From positions 1 to 64,000 of the forward strand of contig NZ_VDFW01000034.1 of assembly GCF_006152065.1 (NCBI RefSeq): a stretch of DNA of 64,000 nucleotides, given 5' to 3'. Shown here piece by piece: positions 18,694 to 28,077 of the stretch. Both the position numbers and the translations under genes were made by a program. Under the pieces are notes generated by a model. That model was not told where the DNA came from, did no database searches, and saw only the letters and a list, made by a program, of their open reading frames with translations. The first letter of the stretch is position 1. Each line of letters starts with the position of its first letter. The DNA is from Amycolatopsis alkalitolerans. GTDB taxonomy: Bacteria > Actinomycetota > Actinomycetes > Mycobacteriales > Pseudonocardiaceae.

Positions 18694-19839
18694 GTGAGCG
18701 AGTCCCGTGAGGAAACCACAGCTCGAGGAACCACCGTGGACGGCGCCGCCGGCGAGGCGGGCGGCGCGGGCGGCGGGCGGCGAACCCCACCCGCGGACCG
18801 GCGGAAACGGCTCACCAGGCGAGGCTGGACCGTAGTGCTGAGCGCCCTCCTCGCGATCGCGTTCGGGCTCATCGGCGCCTTCGTGCGCGTTCCTTACGTC
18901 GCGATCGGCCCCGGCCCCACCTTCGACACCCTCGGCCAGTCGGGCGGCACGACGGTCGTCCAGATCAGCGGCCATCAGACCTACCCGACCTCGGGCGAGC
19001 TCCGGATGACGACGGTCTCCCTCAACGACCAGGTCACGCTGTTCGGCGCGCTCGGTCTGTGGGCGAGCGGCCGCTACGCGCTCGCGCCCCGCGAGGAGTA
19101 CTTCACGCCGGGGGAGAGCGACCAGCAGGTCCAGCGGGAGAACGTCAAGGAGTTCCAGGACTCCCAGAGCAACGCCGAGGTCGCGGCGCTGCGGCATCTC
19201 GGTTTCCCGATCAAGGTCCTCGTGCAGCAGGTCGTCTCCGGCAGCCCGGCGGACAAGGTGCTCGCGGCCGGTGACCGGCTGCTGAACGTCAACGGCAAGC
19301 CGATCGCGCAGGAGGACGACGTGCGCGCCGCGCTGGTCGGCACCAAGCCGGGGCAGACGATCCAGATCACCTTCCAGCACGGCACGGACGCACCGCGCAC
19401 CAGCCCGCTCACGCTCGCGGCGAACCCCGATCCCAAGGCGGCGCAGGGCTTCATGGGCCTGCAGCCGATCGACCGGGCGGACGTCCCGTTCGACGTCAAG
19501 GTGTCACTCGAGGACGTCGGTGGGCCGTCGGCCGGGCTGATGTTCGCGCTGGCGATGATCGACCGGCTCACCCCGGGCGACCTGGTCGCCGGCGAGCACG
19601 TGGCCGGCACCGGAGAGATCGACGAGAAGGGCAACGTCGGTCCGATCGGCGGTATCTCGTTCAAACTCGTCGGCGCGCGCGAGGCCGGGGCGACGATCTT
19701 CCTGACTCCGGAGAAGAACTGCGCCGAAGCGAAGGCCGCGGATCCGGACGGGCTGAGGCTCGTGAAGGTCACGAACCTCGACTCGGCGCTCACGGCCCTC
19801 GACGACGTCAAGGCAGGGAGGCCCGCGCCGTCCTGCTGA
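18694..19839 (+). CDS. membrane-anchored PDZ and Lon-type serine protease
   Basis: 381 residues: a disordered N terminus, one transmembrane helix (VVLSALLAIAFGLIGAF, about 48-65), an extracytoplasmic PDZ domain (about 175-255, VVSGSPADKVLAAGDRLLNVNG) and a C-terminal Lon-type domain. The Lon dyad is present: Ser in GGPSAGLMFALA and Lys in ISFKLVGA. This is the YlbL/Rv3194c-type S16 protease. The stop codon lies in a short duplicated segment. It is probably a surface quality-control or processing protease. Confidence 0.9.
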   Translation: MSESREETTARGTTVDGAAGEAGGAGGGRRTPPADRRKRLTRRGWTVVLSALLAIAFGLIGAFVRVPYVAIGPGPTFDTLGQSGGTTVVQISGHQTYPTSGELRMTTVSLNDQVTLFGALGLWASGRYALAPREEYFTPGESDQQVQRENVKEFQDSQSNAEVAALRHLGFPIKVLVQQVVSGSPADKVLAAGDRLLNVNGKPIAQEDDVRAALVGTKPGQTIQITFQHGTDAPRTSPLTLAANPDPKAAQGFMGLQPIDRADVPFDVKVSLEDVGGPSAGLMFALAMIDRLTPGDLVAGEHVAGTGEIDEKGNVGPIGGISFKLVGAREAGATIFLTPEKNCAEAKAADPDGLRLVKVTNLDSALTALDDVKAGRPAPSC

Positions 19840-19872
19840 GTGAGGCGGGGAGGCGCGCGCCGTCCTGCTGAG
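19816..19872. repeat. 25-bp direct duplication at a gene end
   Basis: A 25-base unit starting GGGAGGCC at 19816-19840 recurs at 19848-19872 with one mismatch (32-base period). The first copy holds the last codons and stop of the protease gene and the second reaches the end of the convergent PPA1309 gene. This looks like a recent local duplication. Confidence 0.8.
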
Positions 19873-19873
19873 C

Positions 19874-20425
19874 TCAGGGGACGAGCGTCGCGCGGAGGGC
19901 ATTGACCAAGTTGGGAGCCAGGTCGGGGCTTTCGACCACCTCGTCGACCGGCTCGCCCTCCGGCGCGGCCGTGTAGCCCCGCAGGCGCATCACACACGCG
20001 GCGGGGCCGTCACGCAGGACGGCGGCCACCAGGCGCGCCTCCGTCCGGTCCGGGTGGTCCGCGGCGGCCTGCCGCAGCCTGTCCACATCGTCGGTCTCGT
20101 CGTCGTCGGGTAGCGAAGCCTCGGCGCTCGGAGGCAGCACGATGATCTCCTGCGCCACGGCGCACCCCGCCACGGCTTCCGGCCACGCGATGCGCCCGAG
20201 CGCCTCCGCGAGATCGCCCTCAGGCAGTTCGTCCTGCGCCACCGGTGTCAGCGGGTTCGCGACATCCAACTGCCCCGCCAGGTCCGGCTCCTGCCGCAGC
20301 AGCTCCTCGGTCCGTACCAGCGCGAACAGCTGCGTCGGCTGGTCCCAGCCGGCCGAAGCCACGAACTCCTCGACCTCGCGGGCCACCGCCGCCACGCCGG
20401 AGGGCTGGTTCTCAGATGTCGCCAT
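19874..20425 (-). CDS. PPA1309 family protein
   Basis: 183 residues, acidic, with no membrane segment. The pattern PTQLFALVRTEELL near residue 30, the LTPVAQDELP segment and the C-terminal AAVLRDGPAACVMRLRGY match the actinobacterial PPA1309 family, of unknown function. It sits between the PDZ-Lon and UPF0182 genes, as in mycobacteria. ATG 20425 is the start. It is divergent from the UPF0182 gene. Confidence 0.82.
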   Translation of the reverse strand: MATSENQPSGVAAVAREVEEFVASAGWDQPTQLFALVRTEELLRQEPDLAGQLDVANPLTPVAQDELPEGDLAEALGRIAWPEAVAGCAVAQEIIVLPPSAEASLPDDDETDDVDRLRQAAADHPDRTEARLVAAVLRDGPAACVMRLRGYTAAPEGEPVDEVVESPDLAPNLVNALRATLVP

Positions 20426-20570
20426 GCCGCCATCGTGTCAGGGGGCCGATGTCCGATTCGGGGAGGGTGGGGGAACCCGGAGCGCCCTTCGTAGAGTTAG
20501 GTGACCAGGGGTAGCGTGCGGTTTCGTCCGCCGCCCCGGACCGAACTCGCAACAAACAGGAGCGTGTGCA

Positions 20571-23558
20571 GTGGCCAACCGGCCCCCTGTGAGCTTGCCG
20601 AAGCTGTCCCGCCGCAGCCGGATCCTGCTCATCATCGCCGCCGTGATCGTCCTGGCGCTGCTGCTCGGGGCGAGACTCCTCGACACTTATGTCAACTGGT
20701 TGTGGTTCGGCGAGGTACACGCTCGCGAGGTCTTCAACACCGTCGTCCTCACCCGGATCGTGCTGTTCTTCGCGATCGGGCTGCTCGTCGGCGGCAGCCT
20801 CGCGATCAGCCTGTGGATCGCGTACCGCACCCGTCCGGTGTTCGTGCCCGTCTCCGGCGCCGACGACCCGCTCTCGCGTTATCGCTCGGCCGTCGTCGGG
20901 CGCATCCGGCTGTTCGGCATCGGCATCCCGGTCGTCGCCGGCCTCATCGCCGGTGCCACCGGCAACGGCGACTGGCAGCGCGTGCAGCTGTTCCTGAACG
21001 GCACCAGCTTCGGCAAGACCGATCCCGAGTTCGGCAACGACATCGGCTTCTACGCGTTCACCCTGCCCTTCTACCAGTGGCTGATCGGCTGGCTGTTCGT
21101 CGCCATCACGCTTTCCTTCGTGGGCGCGCTGATCGCGCACTACCTGTTCGGCGGCATCCGGCTGGCCGGCCGGGGCGGGCAGCTCGCGTCGTCCGCGCGG
21201 GTTCAGCTCGCCACCACCGCCGGGCTGTTCGTGCTGCTCAAAGCGGTGGAGTACTTCTTCGACCGCTACAACCTGCTCTTCTCCGACCGCAACGCCCCGC
21301 TGTTCTACGGCGCCACGTACACCGATCTGAACGCGGTGCTGCCGGCGAAGCTCATCCTGCTGTGCATCTCGGCGATCTGCGCGGTCGCGTTCTTCGCGGG
21401 TGCCTTCCTGCGCAACATCCAGCTGCCGGCGATCGCGCTCGTCCTGCTCATCCTCTCCGGCGTGCTGGTCGGCGCGGCCTGGCCGGCGATCCTCGAGCAG
21501 TTCTCGGTGAAGCCGAACGCCAACCAGAAGGAAGCGCTTCCCATCAGCCGCAACATGGCGGCCACAAAGGACGCTTTCGGCCTCAACAACGTGCAGTACG
21601 AGGATTACAGCGGCACCGGGCAGGCCACCGCGGCACAGGTCAGCGACGACAAGACGACCGTGCCGAACATCCGCCTGCTCGACCCGAACGTGCTCGCCCC
21701 GACCTTCACGCAGCGCGTCGGCAGGGAGAACTTCTACGGCTTCCCGGCCAAACTGGACATCGACCGCTACACGATCGACGGGACGACCCAGGACTACATC
21801 GTCGCCGCCCGCGAGATCAACACCGCGAACCTGACCGGGAACCAGACCAACTGGATCAACAAGCACATGGTCTATACCCATGGCAACGGGTTCGTCGCGG
21901 CACCGGCCAACACGATCGACCGCGCCGTGTCGGGCGCCAACAGCGACGGTGGTTACCCCATCGCGGCGACCAGCGACACCCAGAACCCGACCGGCAAGGG
22001 CCTCAACCCCGCGAACCCGAACGCCCCCGGCATCGACGTCACCCAGCCGCGGATCTACTACGGCGAGCTGACCAACGACTACGCCATCGTCGGCGGTCAG
22101 GCGGGCAAGGCGCCCGGCGAGTACGACAGCGCGGGCCACAGCGACTACCGCTACGACGGCACCGGTGGCGTCCCGATCGACAACTGGTTCAATCGCCTCG
22201 CCTTCGCGGCCAAGTACGGCGAACGCAACATCTTGTTCTCCAACGCCATCAGCGACGGCTCGAAGATCATGTACAACCGCGACCCGCGCGAACGCGTGCA
22301 GAAGGTCGCCCCGTGGCTGACCGTCGACGGCGACCCGTACCCGGCCGTCGTGGACGGCAGGATCCAGTGGATCGTCGACGGCTACACGACGTTGAACAAC
22401 TACCCGTACTCGCAGGAGACCCAGCTCGGCCAGGCCACCGAGGACTCGCTGTCCGGTGTCGCACGGCTGGCGAACAACAACATCAACTACATCCGGAACT
22501 CGGTGAAGGCGACCGTCGACGCGTTCGACGGCACCGTCACGCTGTACTCGGTCGACGACAAGGACCCGGTGCTCAAGTCCTGGGAGAAGGTCTTCCCTGG
22601 CCTGGTGAAGCCCAGCTCCGACATCAGCCCGGACCTGCGCTCGCACTTCCGCTACCCGGAAGATCTGTTCAAGGTGCAGCGGGAACTGCTCACCAAGTAC
22701 CACGTCGGTGACCCGCAGGAGTTCTACACCACCAACACCTTCTGGAACGTGCCGCAGGATCCGACCCAGGAGGGCGGCACCAACCTCGACGCGTCTGGCC
22801 TGGCCAACCAGCCCGGCTACTACGTGCTCGCCGAGGCGCCAGGGGAAAGCTCGACGACGTTCCAGCTCACCAGCCCCCTGACGGCACTGCAACGGCAGTA
22901 CCTGGCGGCCTGGATGTCCGTCTCCAGTGACCCGAAGGACTACGGCACGATCAGGGTGCTGCGACTACCCACGACCGCGGCCGGCAACAGTCAGGTCGAC
23001 GGTCCGGTCCAAGTGCAGAACAAGTTCCAGAGCGACTCGAGATTCGCGCAGGAACGCACCCTGTTCAGCAACCAGTCCGTCACCGTCATCTTCGGCAACC
23101 TGATCACGCTGCCGCTCGACGGCGGGTTCCTCTATGTGGAACCCGTCTATATCCAGCAGCGCAACCAGAACAGTTATCCGCAGCTGGCACGCGTGCTGGT
23201 GTCGTACGGACCCAAGGTCGGCTTCGCCTCGACACTCGGCGACGCGCTGAAACAGGTCTTCGGCGACGGGGCCAACCAGTCGGCGACCTCACCGACCGAA
23301 CCGACCTCACCCACCTCGACGCCACCGTCGAGCACGTCGCCACCCGCCACGCCTCCGGCGTCGGGCGGCAGCAACCCGGCGCTCGACAAGGCCGTCGCCG
23401 ACATCACGTCCGCGCTCGACCAGCTGCGGACCGCGCAGCAGAACGGCGACTTCGCCGCGCAGGGCCAGGCACTCGCGGCGCTCGAAGCGGCCACCAAGGA
23501 GTACGAGTCGGCAAAGGGAACGACCACGACCACGAGCGCACCGCCGCCAGGAGGCTGA
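20571..23558 (+). CDS. UPF0182 family large membrane protein
   Basis: 995 residues. The first 330 or so carry about seven transmembrane helices (for example ILLIIAAVIVLALLLGARLL and IVLFFAIGLLVGGSLAISL), followed by a large soluble domain of about 550 residues predicted outside. The tail is Thr/Ser/Pro-rich (about 905-930), then a helical stretch (LDKAVADITSALDQLRTAQQ) and a disordered end. This is the UPF0182 family, of unknown function, conserved beside PPA1309 and PDZ-Lon. GTG 20571 follows GGAG at about 10 bases. Confidence 0.9.
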   Translation: MANRPPVSLPKLSRRSRILLIIAAVIVLALLLGARLLDTYVNWLWFGEVHAREVFNTVVLTRIVLFFAIGLLVGGSLAISLWIAYRTRPVFVPVSGADDPLSRYRSAVVGRIRLFGIGIPVVAGLIAGATGNGDWQRVQLFLNGTSFGKTDPEFGNDIGFYAFTLPFYQWLIGWLFVAITLSFVGALIAHYLFGGIRLAGRGGQLASSARVQLATTAGLFVLLKAVEYFFDRYNLLFSDRNAPLFYGATYTDLNAVLPAKLILLCISAICAVAFFAGAFLRNIQLPAIALVLLILSGVLVGAAWPAILEQFSVKPNANQKEALPISRNMAATKDAFGLNNVQYEDYSGTGQATAAQVSDDKTTVPNIRLLDPNVLAPTFTQRVGRENFYGFPAKLDIDRYTIDGTTQDYIVAAREINTANLTGNQTNWINKHMVYTHGNGFVAAPANTIDRAVSGANSDGGYPIAATSDTQNPTGKGLNPANPNAPGIDVTQPRIYYGELTNDYAIVGGQAGKAPGEYDSAGHSDYRYDGTGGVPIDNWFNRLAFAAKYGERNILFSNAISDGSKIMYNRDPRERVQKVAPWLTVDGDPYPAVVDGRIQWIVDGYTTLNNYPYSQETQLGQATEDSLSGVARLANNNINYIRNSVKATVDAFDGTVTLYSVDDKDPVLKSWEKVFPGLVKPSSDISPDLRSHFRYPEDLFKVQRELLTKYHVGDPQEFYTTNTFWNVPQDPTQEGGTNLDASGLANQPGYYVLAEAPGESSTTFQLTSPLTALQRQYLAAWMSVSSDPKDYGTIRVLRLPTTAAGNSQVDGPVQVQNKFQSDSRFAQERTLFSNQSVTVIFGNLITLPLDGGFLYVEPVYIQQRNQNSYPQLARVLVSYGPKVGFASTLGDALKQVFGDGANQSATSPTEPTSPTSTPPSSTSPPATPPASGGSNPALDKAVADITSALDQLRTAQQNGDFAAQGQALAALEAATKEYESAKGTTTTTSAPPPGG

Positions 23559-23621
23559 CCGCGCCCCGAGGTCACCCCGCGCACACCTGCCCGCAAGGAA
23601 GGCGTAGACTGACTGTCACAG

Positions 23622-23695
23622 CGCGGGGTGGAGCAGCTCGGTAGCTCGCTGGGCTCATAACCCAGAGGTCGCAGGTTCAAATCCTGTCCCCGCTA
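23622..23695 (+). tRNA. initiator tRNA-fMet (CAT)
   Basis: A 74-base cloverleaf with anticodon CAT in CTCATAA. The anticodon stem has three G:C pairs next to the loop (GGG/CCC) and position 1 is C with a mismatched partner, both hallmarks of initiator tRNA. The T-loop is TTCAAAT. CCA is not encoded. A terminator follows at once. Confidence 0.97.
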
Positions 23696-23703
23696 CAGAG
23701 GTG

Positions 23704-23745
23704 GGAGGCCTGTCTCCGCGGAAAGCGCGGAGCGGGCCTCCTTCG
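23704..23745 (+). terminator. tRNA-fMet terminator
   Basis: GGAGGCC (23704-23710) pairs with GGCCTCC (23735-23741), enclosing an inner CTCCGCG/CGCGGAG stem with a GAAAG loop, followed by TTCGTT. The same inner stem-loop CCGCGGAAAGCGCGG is used in the tmRNA terminator at 34.56 kb. Confidence 0.85.
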
Positions 23746-23756
23746 TTATTGCTCTG

Positions 23757-24060
23757 GGGGTCGGACCCCCAGGCCCCCGGCAGGGAGGGCTTCGCCCCCC
23801 TGCACCCCCCATGGTGTGGCGCGGGTTGGGCTGTTGGGCTGCGGTGGTCGCGTGGTGAGGGGTCGGACCCCCAGGCCCCCGGCAGGGAGGGCTTCGCCCC
23901 CCTGCACCCCCCCGGTGTGGCGCGGGTTGGGCTGTTGGGTTCCGGTGGTCGCGTGGTGGGGGTCGGACCCCCAGGCCCCCGGCAGGGAGGGCTTCGCCCC
24001 CCTGCACCCCCCATGGTGTGGCGCGGCTTGGGCTGTTGGGCTGCGGTGGTCGCGTGGTGA
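23757..24060. repeat. three tandem 100-102 bp GC-rich repeats
   Basis: Three near-identical units begin at about 23757, 23859 and 23959, with periods of 102 and 100 bases and only a few differences. Each unit contains nested palindromes (GGGGGTCGGACCCCC, and GCAGGGAGGGC with GCCCCCCTGC around TTCG) and then TGGTGTGGCGCGG and a GGTCGCGTGGTG end. A fourth, truncated start lies at 24061. Frames open through all copies on both strands, but repeated frames in GC-rich repeats are expected and no gene is called in 23746-24178. Confidence 0.9.
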
Positions 24061-24115
24061 GGGTCGGTGGGCGGCTGGAGCATGGGTGGTTGGGCCGGAT
24101 GGACGATTTCAGTGA

Positions 24116-24151
24116 CCATTGTGGACGGAGCAGATGGCCACTGTGGACAGA
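24116..24151. promoter_or_regulatory. repeated motif upstream of padR-like gene
   Basis: CCATTGTGGAC (24116-24126) and CCACTGTGGAC (24138-24148) are 11-base direct repeats, one mismatch, two helical turns apart, just upstream of the PadR start. This spacing suits a regulator-binding site, possibly autoregulatory. The evidence is only the repeat itself. Confidence 0.35.
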
Positions 24152-24178
24152 TCGGCCGAAAAGTGGGACCGTGAGGGG

Positions 24179-24679
24179 GTGTCTGAATTGAATGCGACAG
24201 CAGCGGCATTGCTTGGTCTGCTCCAGGACGGTCCGGCGACCGGGGGACAGTTGGTCGCGAGCGCCGAGGATCGCTTCGGCGCCTTCTTCAGTGTCACCCG
24301 CAGCCAGGTCTACCGGGAACTGCCCGCCCTCGCCAAGGAAGGGCTCGTCCGGCTCGGCAAGCAAGGCCCCCGCTCCAGCCAGCAATACGCCATCACCGCC
24401 GCGGGCAAGAAGGCCTTCAAGGCCTGGCTCGGCTCCGACGCCGGGCCCGACCACCTGCGCAGCCCGCTCATCCTCCGGCTCGTGCACGCCGGTTCGCTCA
24501 CCGTGAAACAGCGGGGAGCGCTCATCGAGTCGGCCAGGGCCACCTACAGCCAGGAACTCGACGACGCCAAGGCCGCGGTCAGGGCCGCGGACGACCCGTA
24601 CGTCAAGGCCGTGGCCGAGTTCGGCCAGGCGCACGCGAGGGCCGCGCTCAAACTGGTCGACGCCATCCCACAGTCCTGA
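24179..24679 (+). CDS. PadR family transcriptional regulator
   Basis: 166 residues. The N-terminal winged helix (LNATAAALLGLLQDGPATGG, then VTRSQVYRELPALAKEGLVR) is the PadR domain; the C-terminal half is the usual helical dimerisation region. GTG 24179 is chosen because conserved residues start there and a GAGGGGGT precedes it; ATG 24134 is possible. No transporter is adjacent, so the target is unknown. Repeated motifs lie just upstream. Confidence 0.85.
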   Translation: MSELNATAAALLGLLQDGPATGGQLVASAEDRFGAFFSVTRSQVYRELPALAKEGLVRLGKQGPRSSQQYAITAAGKKAFKAWLGSDAGPDHLRSPLILRLVHAGSLTVKQRGALIESARATYSQELDDAKAAVRAADDPYVKAVAEFGQAHARAALKLVDAIPQS

Positions 24680-24685
24680 GAGGCG

Positions 24686-24738
24686 ACGGCAAGCCACGGC
24701 CGGTTCGCCCGTAACCGGCCGGCCGTGGCCCTTGCCGT
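24686..24738 (+). terminator. terminator between padR-like gene and prfB
   Basis: A long imperfect hairpin, ACGGCAAG and CCACGGCCGGTT on the left (24686-24705) with AACCGG, GGCCGTGG and CTTGCCGT on the right (24713-24738). It starts 7 bases after the padR-like stop and ends 14 bases before prfB, separating the two transcription units. Confidence 0.75.
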
Positions 24739-24751
24739 AACCTTGAGGGTT

Positions 24752-25855
24752 GTGAGTGCCGACTTCGAAACCGACCTGAAAGACCTCGCCGGCAAGTTGG
24801 CGCAGGTCGAGGCCGTCATGGACCTGGACGACCTGCGAGCACAGGTCGCCGACCTGGAGAACCAGGCTGCCCAGCCGAACCTCTGGGACGACCCGGAGGC
24901 GGCGCAGAGGGTCACCAGCCAGCTCTCCTACCGGCAGGCCGAACTCCGCCGCGTCACCGAACTCCGGGGCCGCCTCGACGACCTCGAAGTGCTCTGGGAG
25001 CTCGCCGTGGCCGAGGGCGACGCCGCGAGCCGTACCGAGGCCGAGGCCGAGTTCGCGCAGCTTTCGAAGGACATCGACGCGCTCGAGGTGCGCACGCTCC
25101 TCTCTGGCGAGTACGACGACCGCAACGCCGTCGTCACCATCCGCTCCGAGGCGGGCGGCGTCGACGCGGCCGACTGGGCCGAGATGCTGATGCGGATGTA
25201 CCTGCGCTGGGCTGAGCGCCACGGATACCCGACAGACGTCTATGACATCTCCTACGCCGAAGAAGCCGGCATCAAGTCGGCCACGTTCAAGGTGAGCGCC
25301 CCGTTCGCGTACGGCACGCTCTCGGTCGAGCAGGGCACGCACCGGCTCGTGCGGATCTCGCCGTTCGACAACCAGAGCCGCCGCCAGACCTCCTTCGCGC
25401 ACGTCGAAGTCCTGCCGGAAGTCGAAGAGATCGACCACGTCGACATCCCCGAGAAGGACATCCGCGTCGACGTGTACCGCTCGTCGGGGCCCGGTGGACA
25501 GAGCGTCAACACCACCGACTCGGCCGTGCGCATCACGCACCTGCCCACCGGCGTCGTCGTGTCCTGCCAGAACGAGAAATCGCAGCTGCAGAACAAGGCC
25601 GCCGCGATGAAGGTCCTGCAGGCCAAGCTGCTGCAGCGCAAGCAGGAAGAGGAGCGCGCCGAACTCGACGCGCTCAAGGACGGCGGGTCCAGCTGGGGCA
25701 ACCAGATGCGCTCCTACGTGCTGCACCCGTACCAGATGGTCAAGGACCTGCGTACCGAGCACGAAGTGGGGAACCCGAGCGCGGTGCTGGACGGGGACAT
25801 CGACGGCTTCCTCGAGGCGGGGATCCGCTGGCGGAAGCAGGCCGCGGCGGCATGA
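24752..25855 (+). CDS. prfB: peptide chain release factor 2
   Basis: RF2 ends translation at UGA and UAA codons. The 367-residue protein has the GGQ loop at 248-250 ([10 protein letters not shown]) and the anticodon-like SPF tripeptide at 203-205, which separates RF2 from RF1. The gene reads in one frame from GTG 24752, so the autoregulatory +1 frameshift found in many bacteria is absent. It stands upstream of ftsE, ftsX and smpB, the usual actinobacterial order. Confidence 0.96.
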   Translation: MSADFETDLKDLAGKLAQVEAVMDLDDLRAQVADLENQAAQPNLWDDPEAAQRVTSQLSYRQAELRRVTELRGRLDDLEVLWELAVAEGDAASRTEAEAEFAQLSKDIDALEVRTLLSGEYDDRNAVVTIRSEAGGVDAADWAEMLMRMYLRWAERHGYPTDVYDISYAEEAGIKSATFKVSAPFAYGTLSVEQGTHRLVRISPFDNQSRRQTSFAHVEVLPEVEEIDHVDIPEKDIRVDVYRSSGPGGQSVNTTDSAVRITHLPTGVVVSCQNEKSQLQNKAAAMKVLQAKLLQRKQEEERAELDALKDGGSSWGNQMRSYVLHPYQMVKDLRTEHEVGNPSAVLDGDIDGFLEAGIRWRKQAAAA

Positions 25856-25941
25856 TGATCACGCCTTGTGAGCGGCTCTGCTCCAAATCGGGGAAGATGC
25901 CTACCCAGGTTTAACGGTAGCCATGAGTAGGATGGCCCACC

Positions 25942-26631
25942 GTGATCCGGCTCGACAGTGTCTCCAAGGTTTACAAGACGTCGACGCGTCCCGCTCTCGA
26001 GGGCGTGTCCGTTGAGGTGGACAAAGGCGAGTTCGTCTTCCTGATCGGCCCTTCGGGCTCGGGGAAGTCGACCTTCCTGCGGCTGCTGCTGCGGGAGGAG
26101 GTGCCCTCCAAGGGCCGGGTGTTCGTGTCCAACTTCGACGTCGCGAAGATGGCCCGCCGCAGAATCCCCCGGCTGCGGCAGACCATCGGCTGCGTGTTCC
26201 AGGACTTCCGGCTGCTCGGCAACAAGACGGTCGCCGGCAACGTCGCGTTCGCGCTCGAGGTCATCGGCAAGCCCCGGCACATCATCCGCAAGGTCGTGCC
26301 CGAGGTCCTCGAACTCGTCGGGCTCGACGGCAAGGCCGACCGGATGCCCAACGAGCTCTCCGGCGGTGAGCAGCAGCGTGTCGCCATCGCGCGGGCGTTC
26401 GTCAACCGGCCGCTCGTGCTGCTGGCCGACGAGCCGACCGGGAACCTGGACCCGGACACCAGCCAGGACATCATGCTGCTGCTGGAGCGCATCAACCGCA
26501 CCGGCACGACGGTGCTGATGGCGACCCACGACCACTCCATCGTGGACTCCATGCGGCGCCGCGTCGTCGAACTGCAGCTTGGCAGGGTGATCCGCGACGA
26601 CGCCCGCGGCGTGTACGGCGTCGGCCGGTAG
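25942..26631 (+). CDS. ftsE: cell-division ATP-binding protein FtsE
   Basis: 229-residue ABC ATPase that partners FtsX at the divisome and controls peptidoglycan hydrolases. Walker A is GPSGSGKST (36-44), the signature [14 protein letters not shown], Walker [12 protein letters not shown] and the H-loop histidine in ATHDHS. The GTG start is 86 bases after prfB. ftsX follows after 56 bases. Confidence 0.96.
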   Translation: MIRLDSVSKVYKTSTRPALEGVSVEVDKGEFVFLIGPSGSGKSTFLRLLLREEVPSKGRVFVSNFDVAKMARRRIPRLRQTIGCVFQDFRLLGNKTVAGNVAFALEVIGKPRHIIRKVVPEVLELVGLDGKADRMPNELSGGEQQRVAIARAFVNRPLVLLADEPTGNLDPDTSQDIMLLLERINRTGTTVLMATHDHSIVDSMRRRVVELQLGRVIRDDARGVYGVGR

Positions 26632-26687
26632 TTCCCCCGCTCCGGTCCCCGCCCGCCTCTTCCCCCGACCCAAGGACACAATCCCCG

Positions 26688-27584
26688 ATGCGCGCAAGCT
26701 TCGTCTTCAGCGAGGTCTTCACCGGTCTCCGCCGGAACGTCACGATGACCATCGCGATGATCATCACCACCGCGGTCTCGCTCGGCATGCTCGGTGGCGG
26801 CCTGCTCATCGTGCGCACCATCGACAAGATGCAGGTCAACTACATGGCCGACGTCGAGGTCTCGATCTACCTGACCCAGGACGTCAGCGCCAACGACACG
26901 GACTGCTCGAAGGACCCGTGCCGGACCCTGCGCCAGCAGATCCAGGACAACCCCGCCGTCGAGTCCGTGGTCTTCGAGAACCGCGACCAGGCCTACGCGC
27001 GGTTCAAGAAGATCTTCCAAGACAACCCGATCCTCGTGCAGTCCGCGCGCCCCGAGGCACTGCCGGCCTCGCTGCAGATCAAGCTGCACGACCCGAGCCG
27101 CAGCGCGATCATCCAGCAGGAGTACGGCAAGAGCCCGGGCGTCGACCGCGTCGAGGACCAGCAGCAGTTCCTGGACCGGTTCTTCGGCCTGCTCGGTTCC
27201 GTCCGGGACGGCACGTTCGTCATCGCGCTCGTCCAGGCGCTCGCCGCATTGCTGCTGATCTCCAACACCGTCCAGATCTCCGCGTTCACCCGGCGCACGG
27301 AGGTCGGCATCATGCGCCTGGTCGGCGCGACCCGCTGGTACACGCAGCTGCCGTTCCTGCTCGAGGCGGTGATGACCGGCATCGTCGGCTGGGTGCTCTC
27401 GGTCACCGGGCTGATCGCGCTGAAGTACGCCTTCCTCGACCGGATCCTCGGCGTCACCTCGGGCATCATCCCCAAGATCGAGTTGCTCGACATCATCGTG
27501 ACCTCGCCATGGCTGCTGCTCGCCTCGATCGTCATCTCGGCGACCACGGGTTACGTGACGCTGCGGCTATACGTTCGACACTGA
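26688..27584 (+). CDS. ftsX: cell-division permease-like protein FtsX
   Basis: 298 residues with four transmembrane helices: one near the N terminus, then an extracellular domain (about 50-170) and three C-terminal helices with the FtsX-type [17 protein letters not shown] segment. The extracellular domain carries two close cysteines (DCSKDPC), likely disulfide-bonded. It transmits ATP hydrolysis by FtsE to outer peptidoglycan hydrolases. ATG 26688 is the start. Confidence 0.95.
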   Translation: MRASFVFSEVFTGLRRNVTMTIAMIITTAVSLGMLGGGLLIVRTIDKMQVNYMADVEVSIYLTQDVSANDTDCSKDPCRTLRQQIQDNPAVESVVFENRDQAYARFKKIFQDNPILVQSARPEALPASLQIKLHDPSRSAIIQQEYGKSPGVDRVEDQQQFLDRFFGLLGSVRDGTFVIALVQALAALLLISNTVQISAFTRRTEVGIMRLVGATRWYTQLPFLLEAVMTGIVGWVLSVTGLIALKYAFLDRILGVTSGIIPKIELLDIIVTSPWLLLASIVISATTGYVTLRLYVRH

Positions 27585-27600
27585 AGATAAACTGGTCGGT

Positions 27601-28077
27601 ATGCCCAAGGAACGTGGTCACAAGGTGATCGTGTCGAACCGGCGTGCACGGCACGACTGGTCGATTCTCGACACCTACGAGGCCGGTCTCGTCCTGGTGG
27701 GCACCGAGGTGAAGAGCCTGCGCGCCGGCCGCGCGTCGCTCGCCGACGCGTTCGCCACGGTCGACGACGGCGAGGTCTGGCTGCGCAACCTGCACATCCC
27801 CGAGTACGAACACGGCACGTGGACCAACCACGAGGCCCGGCGGCACCGCAAGATGCTGCTGCACCGCGGCGAGATCGAGAAGCTGATCGGCAAGACCAAG
27901 GAGAGCGGGCTGAGCCTGGTCCCGCTGTCGCTGTACTTCAAGGACGGCAAGGTCAAGGTCGAACTCGCCCTCGCGAAGGGCAAGAAGGCCTACGACAAGC
28001 GCCAGGACCTGGCGAAGCGCGACGCGCAGCGCGAGATGCAACGCGCCGTGGGGCGGGCGCTGAAAGGGCGCCGTTGA
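27601..28077 (+). CDS. smpB: tmRNA-binding protein SmpB
   Basis: 158 residues with the whole SmpB barrel: [34 protein letters not shown] and [19 protein letters not shown], and the basic tail [18 protein letters not shown] that enters the decoding centre. It works with tmRNA in rescuing stalled ribosomes. The RNA gene lies 6 kb downstream on the same strand. The start ATG is 17 bases after ftsX. Confidence 0.96.
   Translation: MPKERGHKVIVSNRRARHDWSILDTYEAGLVLVGTEVKSLRAGRASLADAFATVDDGEVWLRNLHIPEYEHGTWTNHEARRHRKMLLHRGEIEKLIGKTKESGLSLVPLSLYFKDGKVKVELALAKGKKAYDKRQDLAKRDAQREMQRAVGRALKGRR

Noticed and set aside
20501-22711. 736-codon plus-strand frame overlapping UPF0182
   Set aside because: Arg/His-rich shadow of the real gene in another frame with poor codon bias.
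20412-22892. 826-codon frame antisense to the UPF0182 gene
   Set aside because: The plus strand encodes the recognisable membrane protein with correct start and ribosome site; the antisense product is low-complexity and unlike any family.
23757-24060. Tandem repeats as a CRISPR array
   Set aside because: The units are about 100 bases and abut with no unique spacers, and no cas gene is near.
24752-24900. Programmed frameshift in prfB
   Set aside because: The gene reads in one frame from its start; no in-frame early TGA or slippery site is present.
23693-25762. 689-codon antisense frame spanning prfB, padR-like gene and the repeats
   Set aside because: It crosses two genes, a terminator and repeats; it is open only because GC-rich DNA has few stops.
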